From: an uncultured Fidelibacterota bacterium
GTDB taxonomy: Bacteria; Marinisomatota; Marinisomatia; Marinisomatales; UBA1611
Assembly: GCA_913043185.1 (NCBI GenBank)
Contig: CAJWMI010000089.1
Span: 1-5,446 of the forward strand
Length of the DNA stretch: 5,446 nucleotides
Reading direction: 5' to 3'
Shown: positions 1-5,446 of the stretch, piece by piece
Position numbering within the stretch: position 1 is the stretch's first letter
How the letters are laid out: every line of letters starts with the position of its first letter
The notes under the pieces: model-generated
Databases searched by the model: none
What the model was told of the DNA's origin: nothing
What the model saw: only the letters and a program-made list of their open reading frames with translations
Program-made: the position numbers and the translations under genes

Positions 1-930
1 TTTGATAAAACAAATCCAGGAATAACCGCAGCATCATTTACTACCAATAATGTTTATGATTCTACACTTGCAAAGGTTGATGATGTTGGTGAAATAACTA
101 TTTCATTCAATGAAAATATCAGGACCATATCTACGCTATTAAATGACTATGAGATTGCTCTTAGTGGTAATGGTCAAGACTATTCCTATGACTACACCTT
201 TTCTGATACAAATAACAATGGAACCATATTGCTGAATATGTTGGCATCAGACTCCGCTGGAAATCAGTCTGACACATTGATCGATAGGGTGTATTTTGAT
301 AAAACATCTCCAAGTGTGTTTAATATATATGAGGGCTCTCTTGTTTCAGATATGGTGTATACAAAATATGCTGACTCACTTCAGATGGCATGGTCTATTA
401 TAGAGTCAGGATCTGGAAATAAAACCGCTTATATTGGACTCGGATCTGACTCTGGAACCGTTGACATATTAAACTGGAGCCCAGCATCAGAAATAACTCA
501 GTCATCATTGACCTCACTCAGCCTCAATAATAACTCAAAATATTTTGGAGCCGTGTGGGTGGAAGATAATGCAGGAAATAAATCAGACTCAGTATGGGGC
601 AATGGAATTATTGTTGACCTAGAAGCGCCTAACCCTGGCATTGTTTGGGACGGCTTTTTGAGTGAAGATATTGACTACACAGCAGACTCTAGCCTTTTAT
701 TTGTTCAGTGGAGTGATTTTACAGACAACCAGTCCATTGACTATTATGAAGTGTCCATTGGAAGCGCTGATGATACAACTAATATTTCAGACTGGCAGAG
801 AGCAACCCAGTTAGATAATATTCAAATCTCTGGATTAAATCTTTCTAGAGGAATACAATACTTTGCGTATTTACGTGCTGCAGACTCAGCATCTAATATC
901 TCATCTGGGATCCGTAGCGATGGTATCGAG
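1..930 (+). repeat. Protein-level tandem Ig-like repeats with a period of about 98-106 residues
   Basis: The linker motif (F/V)D(K/L/N)(T/E)xP starts at visible residues 1, 99, 205 and 311 (bases 1, 295, 613 and 931), giving spacings of 98, 106 and 106 residues. Each unit closes with a related strand: DSAGNQSDT, DNAGNKSDS and DSASNISSG. The middle two units also share a W-S motif and a YxxxIG or AYIGLG strand, so they are closer to each other than to the first, which resembles an SbsA-type Ig domain (ITISFNENI). The DNA copies are diverged, so this is an old domain array rather than a recent nucleotide duplication. More units probably lie left of the window. Confidence 0.75.
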
Positions 931-2094
931 TTTGATAATACACCTCCGGATATAAAATCTATATATCCCTTGTTCGATTCTTTACAGGTCTTATCGGTAT
1001 TAGAGAATGATGATATTCAAATTAGTTTTAATAAGCCTATATTGAAATTTGGATTAAATGTAACCGCGACCCAGGACACAGCAGTTAACTATGAGCTTAC
1101 AAAACAAGATTCTGGCATTACTATTTCTATACTTGATACGCTCCCGAGCTATGAAACAATAACTGTAATCTTAGACACAGCCATCGCGTTTAATCTTTTA
1201 AACTATACAGATACTATAATTTTTCGGAGCAAACTCTGGGGTGATCTAAACAATGATTATCAATTATCTGTCGAAGATGTTCTAGCCTTTAACCAGGCCT
1301 GGCCTCATTCGAGTACCGATCTAGGCCCTGTAAGTGGAACCCCGCCATTTTTATCTCCTTCTCCTGATGGTGAACCAAATCTTTCAGATCTTTCAGCCTT
1401 TGGTAAAATGTGGATCTGGTACTACCATGAGTATAGCACTGATTCACTGTCCTCACTTTATTTATCGTATGATACCGGCCTAACGGGGACTGTATCAAAA
1501 AATAAAATTAATCTCTCTATTCCTGGAGATGTTTATGGTGCTGAAATAGTATTTTTTAATGCTAACCGATCTATGCATGATTTAGTCGTTAATAATCTGA
1601 ATACAGGCGCTTTCAACTATTCTTTATCTGATTCAGTCCAGAACTCCATCAGTTTTCTTATTGCAGACAAAAATGGTTTAGACTCGACATTAACATTTTC
1701 ACTTTCCCAGGATCTGCCTGAAGATTTTATTTCTAATGTGAAATATAAATTTATTGATGAAAAAGCCAACCAGGTCAGTAAAGGAGCTGGACAACTTAAT
1801 TTAGTAATATTGCCGGATAAATTTGATGTATATCAGAATTATCCTAATCCGTTCAATGCAGAAACGATCATTCGCTATGACCTTCCACAATCAGAAGATG
1901 TTTCAATAAAAATATATGATATAATCGGTAGAGAGATCTATTCAGCTATTAATAAAAAACAGCAACCAGGTAAAAATAGTTTTATCTGGAAAGGGAATAA
2001 TCATCTAGGTGGTCTGGTGAGCTCAGGAATGTATTTCTTGCAGATATCAGCAGGGAAAGAAATAAAAAGAATGAAGATGATTTTGCTAAAATAA
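1..2094 (+). CDS. C-terminal part of a large secreted multidomain protein: Ig-like repeats, dockerin-like loop, T9SS type A sorting domain (5' end outside window)
   Basis: The frame is open from base 1, so the gene is cut by the left edge and 697 residues are visible. The TTG at 229 is internal, because the repeat pattern continues upstream of it. Residues 1 to about 410 carry Ig/fibronectin-like beta-sandwich repeats joined by linkers such as FDKTNP, FDKTSP, VDLEAP and FDNTPP. The segment at about 311-410 (SIYP...ITISFNKPI-like) resembles SbsA/Big-type Ig domains. Residues 415-426 form a dockerin-like calcium loop, followed by a degenerate second copy near 452-463. About 480-600 is an unassigned beta-rich segment. 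Residues 605-697 are a classic T9SS type A sorting domain (YPNPFN, IYDIIGRE, SSGMYFLQI, basic tail). Known for the family: such tails direct export by the Por machinery and are usually cleaved, with the protein anchored or released. No catalytic domain is visible, so the enzymatic or adhesive role is unknown. It converges on argS with an 8-bp gap. Confidence 0.9.
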   Translation, partial: FDKTNPGITAASFTTNNVYDSTLAKVDDVGEITISFNENIRTISTLLNDYEIALSGNGQDYSYDYTFSDTNNNGTILLNMLASDSAGNQSDTLIDRVYFDKTSPSVFNIYEGSLVSDMVYTKYADSLQMAWSIIESGSGNKTAYIGLGSDSGTVDILNWSPASEITQSSLTSLSLNNNSKYFGAVWVEDNAGNKSDSVWGNGIIVDLEAPNPGIVWDGFLSEDIDYTADSSLLFVQWSDFTDNQSIDYYEVSIGSADDTTNISDWQRATQLDNIQISGLNLSRGIQYFAYLRAADSASNISSGIRSDGIEFDNTPPDIKSIYPLFDSLQVLSVLENDDIQISFNKPILKFGLNVTATQDTAVNYELTKQDSGITISILDTLPSYETITVILDTAIAFNLLNYTDTIIFRSKLWGDLNNDYQLSVEDVLAFNQAWPHSSTDLGPVSGTPPFLSPSPDGEPNLSDLSAFGKMWIWYYHEYSTDSLSSLYLSYDTGLTGTVSKNKINLSIPGDVYGAEIVFFNANRSMHDLVVNNLNTGAFNYSLSDSVQNSISFLIADKNGLDSTLTFSLSQDLPEDFISNVKYKFIDEKANQVSKGAGQLNLVILPDKFDVYQNYPNPFNAETIIRYDLPQSEDVSIKIYDIIGREIYSAINKKQQPGKNSFIWKGNNHLGGLVSSGMYFLQISAGKEIKRMKMILLK
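1243..1278 (+). other. Dockerin-like EF-hand calcium-binding loop in the secreted protein
   Basis: The encoded loop DLNNDYQLSVED has Asp, Asn, Asp and Asp at loop positions 1, 3, 5 and 12, with Ser at 9. This is the DxNxDxxxxxxD pattern of dockerin type I F-hand loops, and it is followed by the helix VLAFNQAW. A second, degenerate copy (SPSPDGEPNLSD, helix LSAFGKMW, about bases 1354-1389) keeps only the Asp residues at positions 5 and 12. The pairing of a good and a poor loop separated by about 25 residues fits a dockerin-like fold. Whether it binds a cohesin cannot be told here. Confidence 0.65.
1813..2091 (+). other. T9SS type A sorting domain (Por secretion tail)
   Basis: The last 93 residues match the TIGR04183 / Por_Secre_tail type. 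They open with FDVYQNYPNPFN, continue with ETIIRYDLP, then SIKIYDIIGREI, a W-G core, SSGMYFLQI, and a basic hydrophobic end (KRMKMILLK). In this family the tail is the export signal for type IX secretion across the outer membrane. Its presence implies a T9SS elsewhere in this genome and places the product on the cell surface or outside the cell. Confidence 0.93.
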
Positions 2095-2102
2095 CCAGCA
2101 GA

Positions 2103-3737
2103 TTACATTTTCTCTGGAGCACTAATACCTAAGATAGATAAACCAGTAGAAAGTATGATCTTTGTACTAAGGATTAATCCTAACCTAGATTGAGTCAGCG
2201 CTTTATTTTCAGTAATAACCTTACATGTTCCATAAAATTTGTGAAACTGTGCAGCAAGAGTCTGTAGATAGTTGGCAATAATCTGTGGCTCTAGCGTGTC
2301 CAACACAGTGTGCATGACCACGGGGAAGTTGGACATGAGTTTCATTAATTTTACTTCATTTTCTTTATCGAGTAGGCCTGGGTCAAAATTATCTGTTAGC
2401 TGGAAACCCTGATCTGCTCCATGCTTAATTATATTACATATTCTAGCGTGCGCATATTGTAAGTAAAAGACAGGGTTGTTGTCTGATTGATCTTTTGCTA
2501 GATCAAGGTCAAAGTCAAGGTGTGAGTTCATGCTTCTCATAATAAAAAAGTACCGCACGATATCGATCCCTAATTCATTTATCAAGTCGTCCAAGGTTAC
2601 AAAATCTGCTTTTCTGGTGGACATCTTTACCTTTTCTCCATCCCTGATAAGGGTTACAAACTGGTATAATAATATTTTAATGTGATGGGTATTTAATCCA
2701 AGAGCATTTAATGCAGATAATACATCAGGATAAGTGTCCGCGTGGTCAGCACCGAACACATCAACAATTAGATCGAAGCCTCTATTAATTTTATCTTTAT
2801 GGTAGGCTGTATCTGGCAAACGATAGGTAGGCTCTCCGGAGCTTTTTATATATACCTTGTCTTGTTTTCCGCCCGATGATGTAGCCTTGTACCATGTTGC
2901 ACCATCTTTATCATAGATCAGCTTTTTTTCTTTTAGCTGGGCTAATAATTCTTTTATAGCACCTGACTCGTAAAAAGTTTTTTCATTTGCAAACTTATCA
3001 AACTTGATTCCTAGTTTATCTAGGCTTGCTTCTATTTGCTTAAATATTATATTCTCAGCCTCGGAAAGAAATGTTGCATCGTTTTCATCAAGCTTTTTGC
3101 CAAAACGATCAATAACCTGTTTTGCAATATCAATAATGTATTCCCCTTGATAACCTTCTTCAGGGAATTCAAATGGTTTATTGACTAACTCAAAATATCT
3201 TGATGCGACCGATTCTCCTAGCACCCGCATTTGTTTTCCCGCATCGTTATAGTAATACTCTCTTGTTACATTATATCCATGCCACTCTAGAATATTTGAT
3301 ACCGTATCACCGAGAACTGCATTTCTACCATGTCCAACTGTTAGAGGTCCGGTCGGGTTAGCACTTACAAACTCAACATTAGCTGATTTACCTTTTCCCA
3401 TATGGTCTTTTCCATAGGATTCACCATGTTTAATAATCGATATAATTTTATTCTGGTAAAATATAGGCTTAACAACAAAGTTTATAAATCCAGGTGACGA
3501 AACCGTAATCTCTTCAATATTATCCAAGTTTTTTTTTATGAGATTTTTGTGTATTTCATTTGCTATATCGATCGGTTTTTTATTTATTGATCCGGCCAAT
3601 AGCATGGCAATGTTTGTTGATAAGTCCCCAAAACCATACTGCTTTGGCGGTAAAAGGCTAAACTCTTTTATTGGCAGATCTAAGCTCTTTAGAGTTTGAT
3701 TTATTTCCTCATTAATATATGCTTTGAGGGCGTTAAT
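2103..3737 (-). CDS. argS: Arginyl-tRNA synthetase, probable ATT start
   Basis: Class I aminoacyl-tRNA synthetase that charges tRNA-Arg with arginine using ATP, in the cytoplasm. With the start given here it is 544 residues, close to the usual 550-580. The N-terminal additive domain (about 1-85) includes the hallmark YGFGDLSTNIAMLLA at 34-48. The HIGH-type motif is in NPTGPLTVGHGRN at about 127-139. The second signature is KMSTRK at 371-376. The DALR anticodon-binding domain begins near NPVFYLQYAHAR (about 421-432) and ends at SAPEKM. The first ATG in frame (3605) would remove 44 residues, including the conserved GDLSTNIA, so it is not the true start. No ATG, GTG or TTG lies between the in-frame stop at 3779-3777 and 3605. 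The ATT at 3737-3735 gives a family-like beginning (M)NALKAYINEEI and has an AGGA 8 nt upstream. A CTG at 3764 is the other option. Last gene of the operon, overlapping rsfS. Confidence 0.95.
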   Translation of the reverse strand: MNALKAYINEEINQTLKSLDLPIKEFSLLPPKQYGFGDLSTNIAMLLAGSINKKPIDIANEIHKNLIKKNLDNIEEITVSSPGFINFVVKPIFYQNKIISIIKHGESYGKDHMGKGKSANVEFVSANPTGPLTVGHGRNAVLGDTVSNILEWHGYNVTREYYYNDAGKQMRVLGESVASRYFELVNKPFEFPEEGYQGEYIIDIAKQVIDRFGKKLDENDATFLSEAENIIFKQIEASLDKLGIKFDKFANEKTFYESGAIKELLAQLKEKKLIYDKDGATWYKATSSGGKQDKVYIKSSGEPTYRLPDTAYHKDKINRGFDLIVDVFGADHADTYPDVLSALNALGLNTHHIKILLYQFVTLIRDGEKVKMSTRKADFVTLDDLINELGIDIVRYFFIMRSMNSHLDFDLDLAKDQSDNNPVFYLQYAHARICNIIKHGADQGFQLTDNFDPGLLDKENEVKLMKLMSNFPVVMHTVLDTLEPQIIANYLQTLAAQFHKFYGTCKVITENKALTQSRLGLILSTKIILSTGLSILGISAPEKM

Positions 3738-4092
3738 AGCTGTATTCCTTTTTAGGGGCGTCAGCCCATAGCTTTTCTATATTGTAATAATCTCTTTCTT
3801 GCGTCTTGAACACGTGAACTATTGTATCAATATAATCTAAGAGTACCCATGATAATTTTTCATATCCTTCAATATGCCAAGGCTTATGAGGGGTTCCTTT
3901 ACGTATACTATCGCATATTGCTTTGACCTGAGGCTCTGTATTAGCTGAACAGATAATAAAATAGTCAGTTAATGATGTAATATGGTTTACCTCTAAGACT
4001 ATTAATTTTTCAGCTTTTTTATCTAAAGCGCACTCTACGATATTGTCTACAAGGCTGGCTGAAGAATTTGCTTTTTTAGATTTCTCTGGCAA
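3733..4092 (-). CDS. rsfS: Ribosomal silencing factor RsfS (Iojap/DUF143 family)
   Basis: A 119-residue protein of the RsfS/Iojap family. By family knowledge it binds large-subunit protein uL14 and blocks joining of the 30S subunit, lowering translation in stationary phase or starvation. The hallmarks are all present in order: LVDNIVECALDKKAEKLIVLEV (13-34), TDYFIICSA (42-50), QVKAICDSI (55-63), the W-x-LLDYIDTIVHVF strand (82-95) and RDYYNIEKLWADAP (100-113). Length is normal for the family. The chosen start is TTG at 4092, 1 nt after the stop of the LytR_C gene, without a visible Shine-Dalgarno site. An in-frame ATT at 4098-4096 overlaps that stop as ATTAA and would add two residues. The gene ends Tyr-TAA and overlaps the proposed argS start by 1 nt, so the two are probably translationally coupled. 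Confidence 0.95.
   Translation of the reverse strand: MPEKSKKANSSASLVDNIVECALDKKAEKLIVLEVNHITSLTDYFIICSANTEPQVKAICDSIRKGTPHKPWHIEGYEKLSWVLLDYIDTIVHVFKTQERDYYNIEKLWADAPKKEYSY
3746..3752 (-). promoter_or_regulatory. Shine-Dalgarno-like site deciding the argS start
   Basis: On the minus strand AAAAGGA lies inside the last codons of rsfS (Lys-Lys-Glu-Tyr). Exactly 8 nt separate it from the ATT at 3737, which is an ideal spacing. It is the only convincing ribosome binding site in the window and supports ATT over the CTG at 3764. It could also be a by-product of the Lys-Lys-Glu codons, so support is moderate. Confidence 0.5.
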
Positions 4093-4093
4093 A

Positions 4094-4627
4094 TTAATAG
4101 TTAGCAGAAATATAATTATTTAATTCTGCAAATGAGGTGTAATCCTGACCCAAAATGACAGTAACGTCTACACCAAGTGATTCATCAGGCAATATCTGAA
4201 TACGTGTACTGTCTGTAAGATATACTCCGAAAGTTTCTACAATTTTTTTTAAACTTTTGACTTTTTCATTTCGCTGAATGATCAGAGTTTTTTTGTAGTT
4301 GTGATGGTCAGCATTATCAGAGTTTATAACATCTATTTGCTTTGTACGCAGAAATTCTGTTGTTTTTGAGGCCAAAGCAGATACACCGCAACCATTTAAT
4401 ACCTCAACCTTTATATTTTCAATTGGGTTTTGGAGGTAGATGTCTTTTGCCAGTATTGGTTGTGGAGAAGTGTTTGGAATGATTGGCTTGATCTCTACTC
4501 CATCATGAAGCTGATTTTGTGAGAACGAGTAGATGAACCCAAGGAGGATTATTCCTGCAAAAGTAATGGCAGCATTTAAAGCCATTCCGAGGTTTTCAGA
4601 TTTCTTTTTTCTTTTATTATTTGGCAA
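4094..4627 (-). CDS. Membrane-anchored LytR C-terminal (LytR_C) domain protein
   Basis: A 177-residue protein. The N-terminus is strongly basic (NKRKKK, 4-9), followed by one hydrophobic membrane segment at about 17-35, so the rest should face the periplasm. A linker rich in Pro, Ile and Asn (about 45-70) leads to a LytR_C domain (PF13399 type) at about 71-160. It is recognised by IKVEVLNGCGVSALASK at 72-88, the DVINSDNADHHNYKKTLIIQR strand-loop-strand (99-119), and the closing DVTVILGQDY. LytR_C often follows the LCP (LytR-CpsA-Psr) phosphotransferase domain in wall-polymer proteins, but no LCP domain is present here. The exact role is unknown; a cell-envelope role is inferred. The start is TTG at 4627, 5 nt past the preceding stop, with no clear Shine-Dalgarno site. 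No ATG or GTG lies upstream in frame before the stop at 4672-4670. Confidence 0.85.
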   Translation of the reverse strand: MPNNKRKKKSENLGMALNAAITFAGIILLGFIYSFSQNQLHDGVEIKPIIPNTSPQPILAKDIYLQNPIENIKVEVLNGCGVSALASKTTEFLRTKQIDVINSDNADHHNYKKTLIIQRNEKVKSLKKIVETFGVYLTDSTRIQILPDESLGVDVTVILGQDYTSFAELNNYISANY

Positions 4628-4632
4628 AATGT

Positions 4633-5130
4633 TTAGTAAAGACTGAGCCCATAACTGCCGGGGATTCGTCTACCAGGAATATTATTATTTAGCCTATTAT
4701 TCATTCCATAATTAGGAAGATTTTTAAAACTGATTTCAAGAAAAGAGTTTTTTGTTGGCCTATATACAAGACCGGTTTCAAATGCAACTTTTGGACCATT
4801 ATTTTGAGCACCTTGATGGTCGAAACTGCTAATAGATGGTTGGTACAATAGGATATTTGCACTAAGCCTTAGATTTTCACTGGCCCAATAGGTAATATTG
4901 TTTGTATAGCCGGCAACGGATACAGATTGGCTCCCCAGTGACATCATTGACATAGAAAAACCTTGTTGAATGTCAAACCGCTCAGGGTCAAATAAAGACA
5001 TGCTACTATAGTTTAGTTGCCCATGTAGATTATTTGGGACCATGTCTGGTAAGCGGTCCTCAATGAATTGTGAATATGCTGCATTTATAATTATGCAATA
5101 AAACAATGTGTTATAGATATTTCTTTTCAT
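4633..5130 (-). CDS. Small secreted, beta-rich protein, probably outer membrane, function unknown
   Basis: A 165-residue protein starting at ATG 5130. An N-terminal signal peptide is visible: basic MKRN, hydrophobic TLFYCIIINAA, with probable cleavage near Ala-Tyr-Ser (about residue 20). The mature part is rich in alternating aromatic and small residues typical of beta strands: SMSLFDPERFDIQQGFSMS (43-61), NNITYWASENLRLSANILLY (77-96) and KVAFETGLVYRP (114-125). It ends YGLSLY, with a terminal aromatic residue as in outer-membrane beta-barrel proteins. The LFDPERFDIQQGFSMS segment resembles uncharacterised proteins I recall next to LytR_C genes in FCB bacteria, but I cannot verify this. No enzymatic motif is visible. 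No Shine-Dalgarno site precedes the ATG; the upstream stretch is almost pure A and T. It is the first gene after the 61-bp gap behind mnmA. Confidence 0.8.
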   Translation of the reverse strand: MKRNIYNTLFYCIIINAAYSQFIEDRLPDMVPNNLHGQLNYSSMSLFDPERFDIQQGFSMSMMSLGSQSVSVAGYTNNITYWASENLRLSANILLYQPSISSFDHQGAQNNGPKVAFETGLVYRPTKNSFLEISFKNLPNYGMNNRLNNNIPGRRIPGSYGLSLY

Positions 5131-5150
5131 ATTAATGACTTTAATTTAAT

Positions 5151-5187
5151 AAAAGTATTTTTGTTCCAAAGATAACTTAATACTTTT
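5151..5187. terminator. AT-rich inverted repeat between mnmA and the envelope gene, possible weak terminator
   Basis: AAAAGTATT (5151-5159) and AATACTTTT (5179-5187) are perfect 9-bp inverted arms around a 19-nt loop. Three more inner pairs (GTT 5163-5165 with AAC 5174-5176) are possible. The hairpin begins 4 nt past the mnmA stop, the expected place for a terminator. However, the stem has a single G-C pair, and on the mnmA strand it is followed by ATTAAATT rather than a clean U-tract. The 7-T run (5184-5190) is downstream of the stem only for plus-strand transcripts. It may therefore be a weak or bidirectional terminator, or chance in AT-rich DNA. Confidence 0.3.
5167..5174 (-). promoter_or_regulatory. 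Candidate Bacteroidota-type -7 promoter element
   Basis: The minus strand reads TATCTTTG here, an exact match to the TAnnTTTG -7 consensus known for Bacteroidota primary sigma factors. It lies 37 nt ahead of the ATG at 5130, leaving a plausible 5' leader of about 30 nt for the four-gene operon. I see no clear TTTG or TTG -33 box about 20 nt upstream. The consensus may not apply if the host is outside Bacteroidota. The element sits in the loop of the inverted repeat. Confidence 0.25.
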
Positions 5188-5191
5188 TTTA

Positions 5192-5446
5192 TTAAGTTTT
5201 TCGGTTTGAACGTGATTCAATTATTCCGCCTCCAATGCAAATATCATTATTGTAAAAGACTATCGACTGGCCAGGTGCTACAGCAAACTGCGGAGTGGTG
5301 AATTTAACTAAAATATTATTTGACTGTTTTGTTATTATACATGGTGTATCTGTAGATCTGTATCTTATTTTAGCGGTCATATTGTTATCATTTGTTGGTG
5401 GAGATCCAGATATCCAATTAATGTTTGAGGCAGTAAGAAAAGAATG
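5192..5446 (-). CDS. mnmA: tRNA-specific 2-thiouridylase MnmA, C-terminal 84 residues (start outside window)
   Basis: MnmA thiolates the wobble uridine U34 of tRNA-Lys, -Glu and -Gln, taking persulfide sulfur from a relay fed by a cysteine desulfurase. Only the C-terminal beta-barrel domain is in the window. The frame is open to the right edge and reads INWISGSPP, then MTAKIRYRS, then the family-typical end TTPQFAVAPGQSIVFYNN and DICIGGGIIE. The KIRYR and PQxAVxPGQxxVFYxxDxCxGGGxI patterns are diagnostic. The ATP-binding PP-loop and both catalytic cysteines lie outside the window and cannot be checked. The Met at 5380-5378 is internal, because the homology continues upstream of it. It ends 61 bp before the next gene in the same direction. 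Confidence 0.9.
   Translation of the reverse strand, partial: HSFLTASNINWISGSPPTNDNNMTAKIRYRSTDTPCIITKQSNNILVKFTTPQFAVAPGQSIVFYNNDICIGGGIIESRSNRKT

Noticed and set aside
229..231. TTG as the start of the plus-strand secreted protein
   Set aside because: The frame is open to base 1 and the upstream 76 codons fit the Ig-like repeat pattern, beginning with the linker FDKTNP; the gene is simply cut by the window edge.
1..930. Possible recent DNA tandem duplication in the secreted-protein gene
   Set aside because: Only protein-level motifs repeat; the nucleotide copies are well diverged and unit lengths differ, so this is ordinary domain repetition.
1289..1498. A 69-codon minus-strand open frame inside the secreted-protein gene
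   Set aside because: It lies wholly opposite well-supported coding sequence (dockerin-like region), has no recognisable domain and no sign of its own start signal; a shadow frame.
3603..3605. ATG at MLLAG as the argS start
   Set aside because: The frame continues upstream for 44 codons with conserved ArgS N-terminal sequence (YGFGDLSTNIA), so this Met is internal, inside the conserved NIAMLLA segment.
3762..3764. CTG as the argS start
   Set aside because: It has no Shine-Dalgarno-like site at a good distance and would add nine residues not expected from family N-termini. Kept only as an alternative to ATT.
5378..5380. ATG giving a separate 62-residue protein at the right edge
   Set aside because: Upstream codons in the same frame (INWISGSPP) continue the MnmA C-terminal domain, so this is an internal Met of a truncated mnmA.

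Overview
This AT-rich window looks like chromosomal sequence from a bacterium of the FCB superphylum (Fibrobacterota-Chlorobiota-Bacteroidota and relatives). The main evidence is the large plus-strand protein, which ends in a type IX secretion (T9SS) type A sorting domain with the motif YPNPFN. Other support is the weak use of Shine-Dalgarno sites and the style of the beta-rich envelope protein. The mix of a dockerin-like calcium loop, Ig-like repeats and a T9SS tail, with ordinary non-transferred housekeeping genes alongside, makes me favour Marinimicrobia (SAR406) or Ignavibacteria. That placement is inference; no rRNA or other phylogenetic marker is present.

Layout. Positions 1-2094 (+) hold the C-terminal 697 residues of a large secreted multidomain protein whose start lies left of the window. 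It converges on a minus-strand gene cluster with only 8 bp between the stop codons. Read in its own direction (right to left), that cluster is: the last 84 residues of mnmA (tRNA 2-thiouridylase, cut by the right edge); a 61-bp gap with an AT-rich hairpin and a possible promoter; a small signal-peptide, beta-rich, probably outer-membrane protein; a membrane-anchored LytR_C-domain protein; rsfS (ribosomal silencing factor); and argS (arginyl-tRNA synthetase). The last four are separated by 5 nt, 1 nt and a 1-nt overlap, so they very probably form one translationally coupled operon.

Function. mnmA, rsfS and argS all serve translation: U34 thiolation of tRNA, subunit-joining control, and Arg-tRNA charging. 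Two envelope proteins of unknown detailed role sit among them. The plus-strand protein is an unrelated cell-surface or exported product.

The most unusual point is initiation in the operon. No ATG or GTG exists at the expected start of argS. Homology at the protein N-terminus points to an ATT codon at 3737-3735, which overlaps the rsfS stop as ATTAA and has an AGGA 8 nt upstream. The two genes before it appear to start at TTG. Apart from this I see nothing that amounts to a new system: no mobile element, CRISPR array, RNA gene or defence locus.
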